DNA from: Isotricha intestinalis
Taxonomy: Eukaryota; Ciliophora; Litostomatea; Vestibuliferida; Isotrichidae
DNA length: 64,000 nucleotides
Direction: 5' to 3'
NCBI GenBank assembly: GCA_023807065.1
Contig: JAJJLU010000007.1
Location: forward strand, 1 to 64,000
Program-made: the position numbers and the translations under genes
Shown here: piece after piece, positions 10,263 through 20,422 of the stretch
Layout: every line of letters begins with the position of its first letter
How positions within the stretch are numbered: the stretch's first letter is position 1
The notes under the pieces: generated by a model
The model's database searches: none
What the model was told of the DNA's origin: nothing
Seen by the model: the letters and a program-made list of their open reading frames with translations, nothing else

Positions 10263-10823
10263 TTATTATATTAATAGAAAATAAATATTATATTTATTTT
10301 ATATTTTGAAAATTTTAATTTTATTCGGTGTTTTATTTTTAAAGAAAAATTAATTATATTTTATTTATCTTTTGTTCTTTAAATTAATCATTTTTTCTAT
10401 TTAACTATTTTTCATATATTAAGTTTATTGATATGAATATCTGAAATTAATTTCTTAATTTATATATTTAAATTCAAATTTTCTAGACTATAATTATTCT
10501 TTTTTTTTGATAAAAATTAACTTTAAAAGTATTATAAACAAGCAAATAATCTTAAAAATATATTTTTAAAAATGTTAATTTATTATTCATTATAATAATA
10601 ATTAGTCTGATAATAATGAAATAATAAAAACTAAGATTTCATTGACACAAAAAAAATAAAAAAAAAACATTGAAAAATAATTATAACTTCTGAAATTGAT
10701 AAAATAAAAGATTTATTAAAGAATAAAATATTTAAATATATACTATATATTAATATATAAAAAATGAACCAATCAGTTTTGTTAATCAAGAAAAATAATA
10801 TTATTCTAATCAATAAATCTACT
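10263..10823. other. Intergenic region, no gene seen
   Basis: A 560 bp convergent spacer between a plus-strand and a minus-strand gene. A minus-strand frame at 10631-10843 is almost all hydrophobic residues from A/T-rich codons and overlaps the next gene, so I do not accept it. A 24-codon Lys/Ile-rich open stretch on the plus strand near 10670-10760 could be a gene scrap but is too short to support. Confidence 0.55.
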
Positions 10824-11198
10824 TTATAAATTTTCATTTTCAAAATTTTTATAAAAAGGATTTTCAGGTCTTATAATTTTTTGTTGATTTTGAGGAGAAC
10901 TTTCACTACTTTCAGTCTTAGTAGAATTTAAAGTATTTTCACTTTTGATTTTTTTTTTTAATTCTAAAGATTTAAAATCCTTTTCAATTTCTTCATAAGA
11001 ACAACAATCTAAAAATGTTTCTTTTTCTTTTTTTTGATTTATTTTATGATTTTTTATACTATTTCTTTTTGAAATTTTCGTTTTAAAATTAAAAAAAAAT
11101 TTTTCTGAATTATTCATACTTAATTGTATTGGTTTTGGAGAATAAATTTTTTCCACTTGACAACAAACTGAAATTGGTTTAGAATCATTTGAATTCAT
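10824..11198 (-). CDS. Unassigned small protein with CC pairs
   Basis: A 124-residue, Lys/Ser-rich protein that I do not recognise. It has two Cys pairs (VCCQVEK near 11-17 and DCCSYEE near 64-70), a basic middle and a polar tail. Balanced use of Pro, Ser and Glu and an ATG start make it a likely real gene rather than chance. It is divergent to the phosphatase gene at 11483, with 284 bp between the starts. Confidence 0.55.
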   Translation of the reverse strand: MNSNDSKPISVCCQVEKIYSPKPIQLSMNNSEKFFFNFKTKISKRNSIKNHKINQKKEKETFLDCCSYEEIEKDFKSLELKKKIKSENTLNSTKTESSESSPQNQQKIIRPENPFYKNFENENL

Positions 11199-11482
11199 TC
11201 AAATATTTTTTTATAAAATTTAATAATTTCAGATATTTTTTTTTCATCAATATTTTAATATTAAATTTATTAAGACTAAATTTAAAATTGTTAATTTATA
11301 ATTTATAAATTTTTATTTTTTATTTCTTTTTGATTTTATATGTTATTTTTATTATATTAAATTTGAAAAAATATTTTTATATTAAAAATAAAAAATACTA
11401 TAAATGATAAAAAGTAAAATTAAATTATTTTATATATTTAAAAACAATTAAAAAAAAATTATAAAATTCGAAAATAAAAAGA

Positions 11483-13120
11483 ATGTCAAAAATGTTAAAA
11501 AGAAATTATTTAATAGATTCTCAAAACAAGAAAAATATATTAACATTCAATAATGAACAACTAAATAAAACATTAACATATATTGAAAATAATTCTTTAA
11601 TAAAAAAATCACAAAAAACAAGGAAAAAAAATCTAAATGAAAAACCATTAAATATTCCAATTCAAAATAAGAGAAAATCCAATTCATTATCTCCTTTAAA
11701 AAACCGTATAAAACAAATAAAAAAATCTCAAATAAAAAGTCAAAAAATAAAGCAAAAATTATTAGTAATAGATTTAGATGAAACATTAGTTCATTCATCA
11801 TTTGATTATTTTGAAAATCCAGATTTAATATTAAATATAAATTTAGAAGAAGAAGAAGATTGTAAAATATATATTAATATAAGACCAGGAGCAAAAGAAT
11901 TTATAGAAGAATTATCTAATTATTTTGAAATAAGATTATTTACTGCTTCAAGTGAACAATATGCTAATGAATTAATAAATTTAATTGATGTTAAAAAAAA
12001 AATTTCTAGTAAATTATTTAGAAATGATTGTACTATTGAAGGTGATTTATATATTAAAGATTTAAGAAAAATGGATAAAGAATTAAAAGATATTATTATT
12101 ATTGATAATAATATTAAATCTTTTATTTATCAACAAGAAAATGGTATTCCTATTAAAAGTTGGTATGATGATTATAATGATTTAGAATTATTTAAATTAA
12201 TTCCTATATTAAAAAATTTAGAAGGTTTTTATGATGTTAGGACTGAAATAAAAAAATTCGTTAACAATAATACTTTTATTTGGATGAAAGGTATTAATTG
12301 GTTAAAAGAAAATATGCTTTGTTCTATTTTTGATGATGAATTAAATAAAGTTTTAGAAATGGAAAAAAAAAATTGTAATGTTGATAATTATAATAATATT
12401 TATAATTGTAGTTTTATTAATAATAATAATATTAATATTATGGATAATAATAATAATAAAAATTGTAGAAATTATGTTATGAAAGATTTCAGTAAAAAAT
12501 TTAATTTAAATAGAAGAAGTCCAAAAAAAAGTTTAGGTCAATCTAATAATTTAATTACTAATTCTTGTAATGACTTTATTAAAATTACAAATAATTTTTT
12601 TTTTGAAAATAATTATAAGAATAATAGTACAATTAAAAATAATAATAATAATCCTAATATTAAAATAGAAGATGAAAATAATGAAATTGAAGAAAGATTA
12701 AATACAGATGGAAATGAAAATTTAAATAATTATTTATTATATGGAGAAAAAAATAATGATAAAAATTTATTAAAAAGAAGTTCTTCGTTGAAAAAGAAAC
12801 ATTTTCAATTTCAATTTTTTAAAGGAAATATAAAGAAAATAAAAGGATTGAAAATAAAAAAAGTAAATAATAAAATAAATATGAATGCAAATACATTATT
12901 TAATTTGTTTAAAAAAAGTAAAATAAAAAATCCAAATAAAGAAAAATTTAATGGAAATAATACTACAAATTATTATAAAAGTAAAAAAATATATGATTAT
13001 TATCCATCTGGAAATAATTCAATGAATAATTCAAAAAATTTTAAATTTAAAAATAAATATTCTCATTTACCTTCAGGAAGTATTCATTTAAATGATTCAA
13101 ATGATAATTCAAAAATATAA
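11483..13120 (+). CDS. SCP/FCP1-type HAD phosphatase
   Basis: The catalytic domain lies at about 92-270. It has LLVIDLDETLVHSS with D97 and D99 of the DxDxT motif, then INIRPGAKEF, LFTASSEQYA, the LFRNDCTIEG insertion and IIIIDNN. All are typical of small CTD phosphatases and Dullard-like enzymes, so activity is expected. The first 90 residues are basic. The C-terminal ~270 residues are Asn/Lys-rich and disordered, which makes the 545-residue protein far longer than animal SCPs. A second member of the family is encoded at 46653-48659. Targets could be the RNA polymerase II tail or other phosphoserine proteins. Confidence 0.9.
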   Translation: MSKMLKRNYLIDSQNKKNILTFNNEQLNKTLTYIENNSLIKKSQKTRKKNLNEKPLNIPIQNKRKSNSLSPLKNRIKQIKKSQIKSQKIKQKLLVIDLDETLVHSSFDYFENPDLILNINLEEEEDCKIYINIRPGAKEFIEELSNYFEIRLFTASSEQYANELINLIDVKKKISSKLFRNDCTIEGDLYIKDLRKMDKELKDIIIIDNNIKSFIYQQENGIPIKSWYDDYNDLELFKLIPILKNLEGFYDVRTEIKKFVNNNTFIWMKGINWLKENMLCSIFDDELNKVLEMEKKNCNVDNYNNIYNCSFINNNNINIMDNNNNKNCRNYVMKDFSKKFNLNRRSPKKSLGQSNNLITNSCNDFIKITNNFFFENNYKNNSTIKNNNNNPNIKIEDENNEIEERLNTDGNENLNNYLLYGEKNNDKNLLKRSSSLKKKHFQFQFFKGNIKKIKGLKIKKVNNKINMNANTLFNLFKKSKIKNPNKEKFNGNNTTNYYKSKKIYDYYPSGNNSMNNSKNFKFKNKYSHLPSGSIHLNDSNDNSKI

Positions 13121-13277
13121 TTTAAAATATATTCTTTTTATAAATAAAAATAAAGCAAATATTTTTTAATTTATATATAATTATTAATGTTAAAAAACTA
13201 AAAAAATTTTCCCTTTTTGCTAAAGAAAAAAAAATTTTTTATAAAAAATAATTAAGTAATAATCTATTTAAAATATT

Positions 13278-15575
13278 CTAATCTTCATATTGATTATCAA
13301 AATAATCAATAATTTTTCTACTAAAAGAGAAATAATCAAAAAAAGAAATAGAAAATCCATTAAAATTTAAAATTTTTTCAAAAGTGAAAAAAAGCATACA
13401 TTTAATACCTCCAAATTTACAATCAAATCCATTTCTATCTTTATTAGCATTATTAATTGTACTATTAATATTAGTCATAGAGAAATTGCTTTTATCATCA
13501 TATTTCATATTATTAAATTCACTTGGTCTAAAATCAATATCATCATTTTTTTTATTTAAATGATTATTATTATAAAATTCAAATTCCGTTTTTCTTATTT
13601 TTGATGTAGCTCTACTATAATTTAAATAATCTTCTAAATAAGGATTATTATGATCAAATTCATAATACATAATTAATAAATTAAAATTTTTACTTGATAT
13701 TAATGAAAGAAAATTTGTATCTTCAATTAATATTGAAGTAAAATTTAAATAATCTTTTATTGATATTTTATTTTCTTTATTAAATAAATTATCTTGCGTT
13801 ATACATAATGAAGTTCTATCTTTTGAAGTTGATATTTTTTCAAATGAATATTTTAAAGGAATATATCTCATTAATTGCCAATAATTAAATATTTCTTTTG
13901 GTAAATTTTCCATTATTGAATTTCTAGATATAAATATTGTAAAAGGATTCATATGATTGATTTTTATTTTAAATGCCCCTATTAATATTGGAATAAACGT
14001 ATTTTTTTTTTCTAATAAATGTTTAAGATATTGTTCTAATATATAATTATCTGAATTTTCATTTAATATATTTGAAAATATTTCTATTATATATTTTTTA
14101 TCGTTTGTTTTTAATGATAAAGTTTCCATTGTTTTAAAATATTCATTTCTTGAATTTTTACATATTAAAAAAGGATATTCACAAGAATGAGATAATAAAC
14201 TTTTTATTAATTCACTTAAATTTATATCTCTGTTTTTTATTATTGATTGAAATTTTTCATATTGAAAATATTTCACATTTACATTAAATGAATCAATAAA
14301 ATTAGTATTTTTATTAAAAGAATTTATTTTTAATTTAGTTAACAAACCTTTATCATTATCTTTAAATGAATTTTGATTAAACTCAAATTCATAATATTTT
14401 CCTTTTTTATCTAAATTTTTATTTAATTCTTCAGAAACTGGAATTAAAGAAGAATTCCTATTATCAAATTCATCTTCTGTAATTTTATATTCTTTCATTT
14501 TTTCAAAAATTGATGTTAAACATGCTATTGATAAATTTAAACAATATTCAGAAACTTCTAAATTAAATTGAGATATATTTCTTAATTTTAAAACTTTATG
14601 AAAATAATATAAAATATTATCTTTTTTTATTGGTTGATCATTATTACTTAATAACATACAATTTAAATTAATATTATTATTTATTAAATTATTATATTTG
14701 TGTTCATTATTAATTGACATAATAGGTTTATAAAAATCATTACAACCAAAAATATTATAAAAATTTGATAAATCTTTTCTTCCTAAAGTATAATAATAAA
14801 AATCAGAATTTCTTGTAAATATCATATTTAATGTCGTTTCTAAAAATATCATTATAAGAAAATAAAATGTATAAATTTCATTTAATGGATATTTAAAAAA
14901 ATTTAATTTTTCTATTAAATGAATTATTATATATCCTATTTGAATTAAACTAAATAATAAATTCATTATAGTTTTAAATTTAGTTTCTCCTTTACTTTCA
15001 TTTTGAAAATTTGATAATGTTTTAATATTCTTTATACAAACATAAAAATTAATTAATGAGAAAAAAACTAAATATATAAGAGAAGTAATACTAATAATAC
15101 ATAAAATTACTTTAAAATTAATATCTTTTTCTATAGTATTTACTTCTTCTTTTATAAATTTATTTAAGAATAATCTTCCTAAAGTAAAAAATATAGTAAA
15201 TCCTTCCCAGAAAAGATTTTTCCATTTTTTATTAAATATATTTATAAAATTATAAAAAGGATAATTTATCTCTTTATATAATTCAATATTAACAGAAAGA
15301 ATATTTATATAATAAACACTTAAAAATATAAATAATATTTGTTGTAAATTTTCTGTCTTTTGAAACTGATTTCCAACTAAATAATTAAATTTTAAAATAA
15401 TAAAACATATGTTAAATACAAAGATAAAAAGAAATCTTTCTAATAAGAGAAAATCACTTTTTAATCTTTTTTTTTTGTAAAAAAAAATTGTGAGAAATAA
15501 TATAATTGATAAAATTATTGAAATAATTGATAAAAAAAATAAAGCAAGATTTGGAACTTCAAGAATTTTATACAT
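13278..15575 (-). CDS. Seven-TM protein fused to a degenerate PIP-kinase domain (GPCR-PIPK type)
   Basis: Seven hydrophobic segments occupy about residues 8-33, 46-67, 78-98, 122-138, 155-180, 204-224 and 233-254. A C-terminal domain (about 320-765) follows the order of phosphatidylinositol-phosphate kinases: TFIPILIGAFKIK (family LLPRFYGLYRI), FEKIST at the DLKGST position, EDTNFLSLISSKNFNLL at the place of DVEFLASHNIMDYSLL, and FFDYFSFSRKIIDYF near the family IID motif. The Lys of DLKGS and the Asp of IID remain. The Asp of MDYSLL appears as Asn and the DLKGS Asp is lost. 7TM-PIPK fusions are known from Dictyostelium and oomycetes. It ends with TAG. Confidence 0.65.
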   Translation of the reverse strand: MYKILEVPNLALFFLSIISIILSIILFLTIFFYKKKRLKSDFLLLERFLFIFVFNICFIILKFNYLVGNQFQKTENLQQILFIFLSVYYINILSVNIELYKEINYPFYNFINIFNKKWKNLFWEGFTIFFTLGRLFLNKFIKEEVNTIEKDINFKVILCIISITSLIYLVFFSLINFYVCIKNIKTLSNFQNESKGETKFKTIMNLLFSLIQIGYIIIHLIEKLNFFKYPLNEIYTFYFLIMIFLETTLNMIFTRNSDFYYYTLGRKDLSNFYNIFGCNDFYKPIMSINNEHKYNNLINNNINLNCMLLSNNDQPIKKDNILYYFHKVLKLRNISQFNLEVSEYCLNLSIACLTSIFEKMKEYKITEDEFDNRNSSLIPVSEELNKNLDKKGKYYEFEFNQNSFKDNDKGLLTKLKINSFNKNTNFIDSFNVNVKYFQYEKFQSIIKNRDINLSELIKSLLSHSCEYPFLICKNSRNEYFKTMETLSLKTNDKKYIIEIFSNILNENSDNYILEQYLKHLLEKKNTFIPILIGAFKIKINHMNPFTIFISRNSIMENLPKEIFNYWQLMRYIPLKYSFEKISTSKDRTSLCITQDNLFNKENKISIKDYLNFTSILIEDTNFLSLISSKNFNLLIMYYEFDHNNPYLEDYLNYSRATSKIRKTEFEFYNNNHLNKKNDDIDFRPSEFNNMKYDDKSNFSMTNINSTINNANKDRNGFDCKFGGIKCMLFFTFEKILNFNGFSISFFDYFSFSRKIIDYFDNQYED

Positions 15576-15884
15576 ATTTTTTATTAAATAAAAATAAATT
15601 AATAATAAACTAAATATATAAATATTGTAATTTCTGATTTAACTAAATTAATAACACATAAACAGACAAATGACTTATTTTCTAAAACAAAAACAACAAA
15701 AAAACTATAAGTTAAAAAATTAAAAAATATATCAAAAATCAATGAATAAAATGATTTAGTTTATTATATTTTTAAATTCTTTTTTTTATATAATTATATA
15801 AATATATTAATTATTATTTTTTTTAAAACAAATAATTAATCCCATTAAATTAAAAATACCACTAAAACCAAAAAAAAAAATATA
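15576..15884. promoter_or_regulatory. Divergent intergenic region
   Basis: About 309 bp between the starts of the 7TM-PIPK gene (minus) and an unassigned gene (plus). It must carry both promoters. It is A/T low complexity, and I see no ORF or RNA gene in it. Confidence 0.4.
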
Positions 15885-17015
15885 ATGTCAAACAATAATT
15901 ACAACAATTATTATTCTCAGAATAATTTTCATAATAACAGAAATAAAAATTACCCAAAAAAAAAATTTACATATCAAAATAAAAATATTAGAGAAGTAGA
16001 AATAAATTCAATAACTCAAACAGAGCCAACAAAACAAAAAGAAAATTATAATAAAAAAATTGATAATGACTTAAATCAAATAGATCAATTTGATTATATT
16101 TCAAAAACAAATGATGAAACTTTAAGTATAACAAATTTTAAAGAAGAATTTATTGGAAATAATAATGAAGATATTATTTATAGAGATTTTATTTCTTCTC
16201 AAATTAAAAATTTAATATATAAATTAGATGATATTGATTTTGATAAAAAAATAAATGATATTTCAAATAAAATTAGCAATTTTAAAAATCATCTTGAAAA
16301 TAAATTAGAGAATTTAAATAAAAAAAGTAATGATGATATTTTTGAAATTAAAGAATTATTTGATTGGCAATTTAATAATGATTTAAGACATAAATTGCTT
16401 TTATTAAAAGGAGAAAAATATTCTAAAAATTTTACTATAAATAATGTCTTTGATTTTGAAAAATATTTTTATAGTATTTTATCCAATGATTTAAAAGAAA
16501 AATGTTTTAAAAATCAATTTTCTTTTTCAGAAATTATAAATATGATTTATAAAGATTATCAAGAAGAAAATAATAATGATGATAATTATAATAATAATAT
16601 GAATACTAATAATAATAATATTAATTATGATAATTTAAATGATAAATTTTGGTTTATTGTTAATTCATTTTTTGAAAATGAAAATAAAAAAGAAAATAAA
16701 TTAATTTTAAATTTAAGTGGAAATATTTATAGAATAATAAAACATTTTAGAGGATTATCAGATGATATTATTATTGATTTTGGAGAAATAATTCCTTATT
16801 TAGATAGAAAAGAAAAAATTGATAAAGCTAAAAAAAATATTAGTATTATTATCAATTTAATTTATGAAGTTTTAAATAAACAAATTGAATTATGTGAATT
16901 ATCAAATAAAATTTTTGCTTATGGACATTTTTTTTATGGTAAAAAAAGTAATGATATACAAATTGAAGAATTTGAAGAAGATTCAATTTATTTTGACTTT
17001 ATTGAGTTAAATTAA
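15885..17015 (+). CDS. Unassigned protein with helical core
   Basis: I do not recognise this 376-residue protein. Residues 1-90 are Asn/Lys-rich and disordered. About 95-150 is a heptad-like helix (NDISNKISNFKNHLENKLENLNK). A globular-looking region at 150-376 contains FWFIVNSFFEN, LSGNIYRIIKHFRGLSDDI and a final FAYGHFFYGKK, broken by an Asn-rich loop near 230-250. The conserved-looking hydrophobic pattern argues for a folded domain. It lies head to tail with the FMRP-like gene, 141 bp upstream of it. Confidence 0.75.
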   Translation: MSNNNYNNYYSQNNFHNNRNKNYPKKKFTYQNKNIREVEINSITQTEPTKQKENYNKKIDNDLNQIDQFDYISKTNDETLSITNFKEEFIGNNNEDIIYRDFISSQIKNLIYKLDDIDFDKKINDISNKISNFKNHLENKLENLNKKSNDDIFEIKELFDWQFNNDLRHKLLLLKGEKYSKNFTINNVFDFEKYFYSILSNDLKEKCFKNQFSFSEIINMIYKDYQEENNNDDNYNNNMNTNNNNINYDNLNDKFWFIVNSFFENENKKENKLILNLSGNIYRIIKHFRGLSDDIIIDFGEIIPYLDRKEKIDKAKKNISIIINLIYEVLNKQIELCELSNKIFAYGHFFYGKKSNDIQIEEFEEDSIYFDFIELN

Positions 17016-17156
17016 AAGATTTCATAAAATAATATCATTTATTAATATTTTTTTAATTAATATTATTTCAATGTGATTATTCTTATTATTTTTTATAAAT
17101 GTATAATTTAAAATAAAAAATAATTTTTTTTTTATTTTTATTTAAATCTAAATAAA

Positions 17157-18278
17157 ATGTTTAAATTTTCAGGAGAATTTAAAATAAATGATAAATGGAT
17201 AACAGGAGAATTAATAGATATAGATTTAGATAACCAAAAATATATAATTAAACTTTCATTAATAAATAAAACTTATGAACATAGAAATAAATATTTAATA
17301 TATCATTGCCCAAATATAAGAGATATTATGAATAATAATAATAATCAATTTACAATTAATGAACAAATAGAATTTTATGATAATAATTTAAATATTTGGT
17401 TTAAGGGAGAAATAAAAAATATTCAAGGAGATTTTTATTTAATTAATTATATTGTTAATGCTAATTTATGTAATTCTAAAATTGTTCATTTAAATAATAT
17501 TAGATTAATTCCAAAAGAAAAAGAAACTTATAAATTTGATATTGATAAATGTAAAAAATTTTCTCTTAATTGTTTTAATAATTTAAATAATAATAAAGAA
17601 TGTCAAATTATTTTATGTAAACAAATTAAGAAAATATTTAATAATGAAATTGAAAAAATTTTCGTATCTGAAGATAATTTATTTTTATTTGAAAAATTAA
17701 GAAACGAAAATCCTTTAAATAATGATATGATAAAAAATATGATTATTATATCAAAAGAACATTTTGAAGAAATGGAAAAATTAAGAAACACAGAATTAAA
17801 TGATAATAATAATAAAAAAATATTTAAAGAAGAAATTACTATTGAAAAAGATATATATGAAAATCAAAAAAATTTAATTGATTCTAATATTAAAATTGAA
17901 GAAAAAAAATCAGATAATCAAAATGAAATTACTTTAAGTTTAAAATCAAAAGATGAATTATCTTTAAAAAAAGCTATTTCCTTATTAAATGTTATTCAAA
18001 TTTATATTACTATTCCAATAAAAGAAAATGATCCTTTTTTTACTAATTCAGATTATTCTTCTGAAAAAAATATTTTTTATTTTTCAAATTTATTTGAAGT
18101 TAATGAAAATCATTTTAAATATGATGATAATTCTACTACTATTAGAGTTATTGGGAAAAAAGAAAATGTTTATTTTTTCAGAGAAACTTTAAATGAATAT
18201 TGTTCTAGTTTAGAAAAGAAAAATAAAAAAATAAATAATTTAAAGGAAATTAAAAAGAAACTTCAAGCATTACATTAA
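17157..18278 (+). CDS. FMRP/FXR-like tandem Agenet (Tudor) protein
   Basis: Two Agenet-type beta modules sit at about residues 1-55 and 62-120. The second has EQIEFYDNNLNIWFKGEIKNIQGDFYLINY followed by HLNNIRLIP, close to the pattern of FMRP-family Agenet 2. The following region (CQIILCKQIKKIFN ... NMIIISKEHFEEM) resembles the helix-strand region after the Agenet pair in FXR proteins. The tail at 255-373 is charged with a possible KH-like fold. No RGG box is visible. The likely role is RNA or methyl-lysine/arginine binding in mRNA control. FMRP relatives in protists are sparse, so homology needs a profile search. Confidence 0.55.
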   Translation: MFKFSGEFKINDKWITGELIDIDLDNQKYIIKLSLINKTYEHRNKYLIYHCPNIRDIMNNNNNQFTINEQIEFYDNNLNIWFKGEIKNIQGDFYLINYIVNANLCNSKIVHLNNIRLIPKEKETYKFDIDKCKKFSLNCFNNLNNNKECQIILCKQIKKIFNNEIEKIFVSEDNLFLFEKLRNENPLNNDMIKNMIIISKEHFEEMEKLRNTELNDNNNKKIFKEEITIEKDIYENQKNLIDSNIKIEEKKSDNQNEITLSLKSKDELSLKKAISLLNVIQIYITIPIKENDPFFTNSDYSSEKNIFYFSNLFEVNENHFKYDDNSTTIRVIGKKENVYFFRETLNEYCSSLEKKNKKINNLKEIKKKLQALH

Positions 18279-18431
18279 AATAAATAATCTATAGATTTAA
18301 TTTTTTATTTCTTCATTTTAAAATATTTAAACACTGAAAAGAAAAAGTTAAAAATAAATTTTAATTAATTAAATAAAAAAAATATAAAACAATTTAAAAA
18401 ACATATATTTGATATATTTTATTTGTTTGTT

Positions 18432-19160
18432 ATGGATGAAGATAATTTAAATATAATAAATATTAAAATTAAAAATGTTGATGGAAATGATTTTGAAATT
18501 GAATTTAATTTAATTGACACTGAATATACTATTGAAAATTTAAAAGAATATATTTTAATAAATTTTTTTATTGATGAAAAAAAAAATAATAAACCAACAA
18601 TTAAGAATGTAATATTATATATTAAAGAGTTTGAAATAGGAGATATTTTTGATAATGTTCATTTATTAGAAATTATAAAGTCTTTTAATACAAACAAATT
18701 AATTATAAAATATTTTCCTGATTTTGATAATTATTCTTTAACTGAAGAAGATGAATATTCTTTAAATAATAATGAAAGTCCAAAAAATATCATTAAAACA
18801 ATAGAAAAAGAAATAGATGAAAAAATAAATTTCTATCAAGGTTTAATTAAAGCAAATGATGAAATGGATAAATTAATAAAAACAAAAAAAAATATTTATG
18901 ATAAAAAATTGGAAGAATTTTTAAATAAAAAAGATGAATTAAATGTATATATTGATAAGATAATTGAATGTAAAATACTTCAAAAAAAATCTTTAGATTT
19001 AATTATTGATAATCAAAAATTAGTTGGTAAAATGATTTGTCAAAAAGTAGAAATTGAACATAAAGAAAAAGAAAAAGTTGAATTAGAAAAAAAAATGAAA
19101 GAATTAAAAAAAACAAAAGAAAAAGAAAATGACTTAATGAATCAATATTTAAAACAATAA
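18432..19160 (+). CDS. Unassigned coiled-coil protein
   Basis: About 242 residues; I start it at the ATG at 18432 because the longer frame begins with TTG. Residues 1-100 are beta-rich and could be a ubiquitin-like or RA-like fold (NIKIKNVDGNDFEIEFNL, then NKLIIKYFP). Residues 118-240 form a continuous charged coiled coil ending in a Lys/Glu-rich helix. There is no enzyme motif. It could be a cytoskeletal or scaffold protein. Confidence 0.7.
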   Translation: MDEDNLNIINIKIKNVDGNDFEIEFNLIDTEYTIENLKEYILINFFIDEKKNNKPTIKNVILYIKEFEIGDIFDNVHLLEIIKSFNTNKLIIKYFPDFDNYSLTEEDEYSLNNNESPKNIIKTIEKEIDEKINFYQGLIKANDEMDKLIKTKKNIYDKKLEEFLNKKDELNVYIDKIIECKILQKKSLDLIIDNQKLVGKMICQKVEIEHKEKEKVELEKKMKELKKTKEKENDLMNQYLKQ

Positions 19161-19386
19161 AATCAACTTTTTAAATATAAAAAATAAAAGAGATTTATAT
19201 TATAAAATTTTATCTTTTTATACTAAAATTTTTTATAAAATTATTACAAAAAATAATATATAAATATATAAATAGAAATGAATTAAATAAAAAAAGAAAA
19301 ATAAAATTAAATTTGAATTAAAAAAAATGAATAAAATTTGTTTATTTTTAAAAAATAATTAAATAAGAAAAATTGTGATTAATTGT

Positions 19387-20265
19387 TTAAAAGTTGAAAT
19401 CCAATTTTTTTTGATTTTGAATAAGATAATTTCTATTAGCATTAAGCATAGGATTATTACTGAAATTATTATTATTCATTCCATTAATATTACTACTCAT
19501 ATTAATATTATTTAAATTGCTCATATTATTTTTCATCATATTTTGATTATTTCCAAAAGTGTCATTTCTAAATAAATTTTCATTTCTATTTGAACTTAAA
19601 TTATTATTATTATTCATCATCAAATTATTATTCATCATAATATTATTATTATTACGATATTCAATTGATCTCATTTGATTAATATTATCACTTAATTTCA
19701 AATCATCTTCATTCCAATTATTCCTCATTGTATTATAAATAATATTATTTGCCCTATTATTCCATTCCATATCTTTTTGTCTATTAAAATCATTTGATAT
19801 TGAATTATATTCTTCTGGATAATAAAATTTTGTATTTGCATGAACATCAGAAATTATTTTTTGATTGCTTTTTGGTTGAAAAGGTTTCATATTTAAAAAT
19901 TCTCCTTCTGGAAGAGTTGAAATATAATTTTGATTTGTCATATTTGGATAAGTATTATTATTATTATTATTCATAAAATTTGAATTTTGATGTTGAGATA
20001 ATGAATGATTTATATTATTAAAATCTGAATTTGAATTATTTGAATTCATTTGATAATTTTGATAATTATTTTGTGGAATTTGATTTTTCTTTTGAAAATA
20101 TTCATTAGATGATAATATTTTAGTAGAAGGAAAATTATCATAATAATTATAATCTCCGATAATTTCATTTCTTAAATTATTCATTATTCTATCAAATTTA
20201 TTTCTATCATTTGGTAAACAAGTATATAATTCATCAACAATTGAATCAACACTTTTAGTTTTCAT
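19387..20265 (-). CDS. Asn-rich low-complexity protein
   Basis: 292 residues, dominated by Asn, Met, Ser and Gln, with only short ordered pieces: an N-terminal helix-like stretch (SIVDELYTCLPNDRNKFDRIMNNLRNE, split here) and a Tyr/Pro-containing middle (FYYPEEYN). Prion-like composition of this kind is common in RNA-granule and nuclear-pore proteins, but no function can be named. It converges on the coiled-coil gene to its left. Confidence 0.65.
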   Translation of the reverse strand: MKTKSVDSIVDELYTCLPNDRNKFDRIMNNLRNEIIGDYNYYDNFPSTKILSSNEYFQKKNQIPQNNYQNYQMNSNNSNSDFNNINHSLSQHQNSNFMNNNNNNTYPNMTNQNYISTLPEGEFLNMKPFQPKSNQKIISDVHANTKFYYPEEYNSISNDFNRQKDMEWNNRANNIIYNTMRNNWNEDDLKLSDNINQMRSIEYRNNNNIMMNNNLMMNNNNNLSSNRNENLFRNDTFGNNQNMMKNNMSNLNNINMSSNINGMNNNNFSNNPMLNANRNYLIQNQKKLDFNF

Positions 20266-20422
20266 TTAAAATAAATTATTTAAAAATTAAAAAAAAATAT
20301 ATATAGAACAATATAATTTTAAAATATATAGAACAAATTTTTTTGGATAAATATATAAACTATTAAAAAAATTAATTTATTATTTATTTTTTTCCCCATA
20401 TATACATAATAAAACATATTTT

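Noticed and set aside
10631..10843. 70-residue hydrophobic minus ORF
   Set aside because: Composition is what random A/T spacer gives, and it overlaps the 3' end of the adjacent gene.
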